Shown here one piece after another: positions 20,833 to 21,926 of a stretch of 21,926 nt of DNA (the stretch's first letter is position 1; the number at the start of each line of letters is the position of its first letter). A model generated the notes under the pieces. That model saw only the letters and a program-made list of their open reading frames with translations, was not told where the DNA came from and made no database searches. The DNA comes from a virus. Where the stretch lies: IMG/VR virus record IMGVR_UViG_3300042486_000362, positions 1 to 21,926 of that record; one strand, given 5' to 3'. Made by a program: the position numbers and the translations under genes.

Positions 20833-21041
20833 AAAAACTATTTAGATGGTTATTCCCAAAATATGAAGTCAGGCATCTTGAATTTCATACAGGTACAAAT
20901 GGAATGGAAAGGCATGATAAATTTATTGAGGCCGTTAATAAACAAAATGTTCAAATTATCAATTCATACATTATGTATCATAGATATTCAGATAGCCATA
21001 AACCTGAATCAATTCATTACGTAATTAAAGTAAAAAAATAA
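20829..21041 (+). CDS. Small basic hypothetical protein
   Basis: A 70-aa basic, His- and Tyr-rich protein (MKKLFRWLFPKYEVRHLEFH onward), with an amphipathic N-terminus and strand-helix-strand layout (KFIEAVNKQNVQIINSYIMY). ATGA overlap with the loader candidate; the helicase begins five bases after its stop. AT-rich codons differ from those of its two neighbours, which may mean recent entry. Not recognised. Confidence 0.65.
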   Translation: MKKLFRWLFPKYEVRHLEFHTGTNGMERHDKFIEAVNKQNVQIINSYIMYHRYSDSHKPESIHYVIKVKK

Positions 21042-21046
21042 TTTTA

Positions 21047-21926
21047 TGAGTTTTCAGGATTTGAGTAAAGCAGTCCAGGATGGACTAGATGGTAGAAACA
21101 ATGGAATCCCTATGGGATTTGATAGACTGAACAGATACATCGGTATCCGTAAGTCTATGTACACATTGGTGGGTGGCTTAACTGGTTCAGGTAAGACTTC
21201 ATTCATTGATGATGCATACGTACTTAATCCATTTGATTGGTATATCAACGGAGATACTAATGGTATCAAGTTGAAAATCATATATCGATCAATGGAGAGG
21301 AGTAGAACGTATAAACTAGCAAAGTGGGTAAGTAGAAAGATATTCCTAGACAGTGGATTTCTTATACCTGTATCTAGATTGCTAGGATGGACTGAGAGAA
21401 TGACCAAAGATGAGCATGATTTGTTTCTAATGCAGGAAGAGTATATCGGCATGATGAAAGAAGTTATCACAATCGTTGATGGTAATGAGAACCCAGTGGG
21501 TATTGCAAAAGATCTAAAGAAGCATGCTGTAGCTAATGGTGAGATTGTAGAGATTGATGAGTATACTAAGAAGTATATACCAAATAATGAGAATGAGGTA
21601 ACTATTGTAGTTATCGATCATATTGGTTTACTTAAACTTACAAAGGATCAACCTACCAAGAAGCAAGCAATTGATAAGATGAGTGATGAACTGAGATATG
21701 CCAGAGATTTCTATGGCTATTCACCAGTTGTTGTGAGTCAGTTCAATCGTGACATCTCTAATCCTTCTCGTTTGAAGAATGGTGATGTAGAGCCACAGTT
21801 AGAGGATTTTGCAGACAGTTCAAGCACACAGAACGATGCTGATGTTGTATTAGCACTATTTGATCCTATGAGATACAAGGTTGAAGATCCTAGTGGTTAT
21901 CAACTAGAAAAGCTCAAGGATGATTA
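21047..21926 (+). CDS. DnaB-like replicative helicase (3' end outside window)
   Basis: 293 codons visible of a superfamily 4 RecA-fold helicase that would unwind the phage fork. Walker A is GGLTGSGKTS (residues 43-52, K50), Walker B IVVIDH (D191), and the gamma-phosphate-sensing segment is VVVSQFNRD (Q232), followed by the ADSSSTQNDADVVLAL segment typical of DnaB (about 256-271). The ORF begins almost directly at the RecA domain, so the N-terminal primase/loader-interaction domain of bacterial DnaB is absent. An insertion of 60 to 80 residues relative to short RecA cores lies between Walker A and B. The 3' end lies beyond the window. Best paired with the upstream loader candidate. Confidence 0.93.

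Noticed and set aside
21054-21470. 138-codon minus-strand open frame in the helicase gene
   Set aside because: Antisense to Walker A region of a clear helicase; no promoter or leader.
1-21926. TAG-to-Gln recoding, known in some crAss-like phages
   Set aside because: TAG ends the genes at 8527, 11169, 13589 and 18917 at sensible lengths, and no essential gene carries in-frame TAG.

Overview
This window is a contiguous piece of a tailed double-stranded DNA phage, most probably a crAss-like phage (order Crassvirales) infecting a Bacteroidetes host. The reasons: the left end encodes a capsid, scaffold-like, portal and terminase series of crAss-like type; an HU/IHF-like gene lies in the packaging block; a short B-family DNA polymerase and a DnaB-type helicase lie in the opposite block; start codons follow A/C-rich leaders rather than Shine-Dalgarno sequences; and two promoter candidates fit the Bacteroidetes TAnnTTTG form. 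Base composition is AT-rich. TAA, TGA and TAG all act as ordinary stops here, so the TAG-to-Gln recoding known in some crAss-like phages is not seen.

Layout. Positions 1-8889 are one leftward late block: a winged-helix regulator, an HU/IHF-like protein, a Cys-rich zinc protein, two small acidic proteins, a small-terminase candidate, TerL, portal, an acidic scaffold candidate and the major capsid protein (cut by the window edge). Neighbouring genes mostly touch or overlap. The exception is a 141-base gap after the portal that holds a long nested hairpin, which may separate low-copy portal from high-copy capsid expression. Positions 8890-9327 form the divergent control region, with a host-like promoter, an operator-like inverted repeat and unusual C7/G7 tracts.

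Positions 9328-18917 are a rightward block. It opens with an apparently highly expressed 142-aa orphan that ends in a UUCG-loop hairpin. Two structured non-coding stretches follow, then a dense run of about 25 small genes. These include five membrane microproteins, two Cys-rich proteins and one protein with a methyltransferase-like fold. The block ends with the DNA polymerase (exonuclease and polymerase motifs complete) and one short gene. The polymerase ends in QLSLF, a textbook sliding-clamp-binding peptide.

Positions 18918-19489 are mostly non-coding and rich in perfect hairpins and a direct repeat, a plausible replication origin or control site. They also contain a leftward mini-unit: promoter-like box, 44-aa membrane ORF, strong terminator. 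From 19490 the rightward block resumes with a 183-aa conserved-looking protein, a winged-helix primosome or helicase-loader candidate and the DnaB-like helicase, which runs off the window. Together the right side supplies replication and host-interaction functions, and the left side supplies packaging and head assembly.
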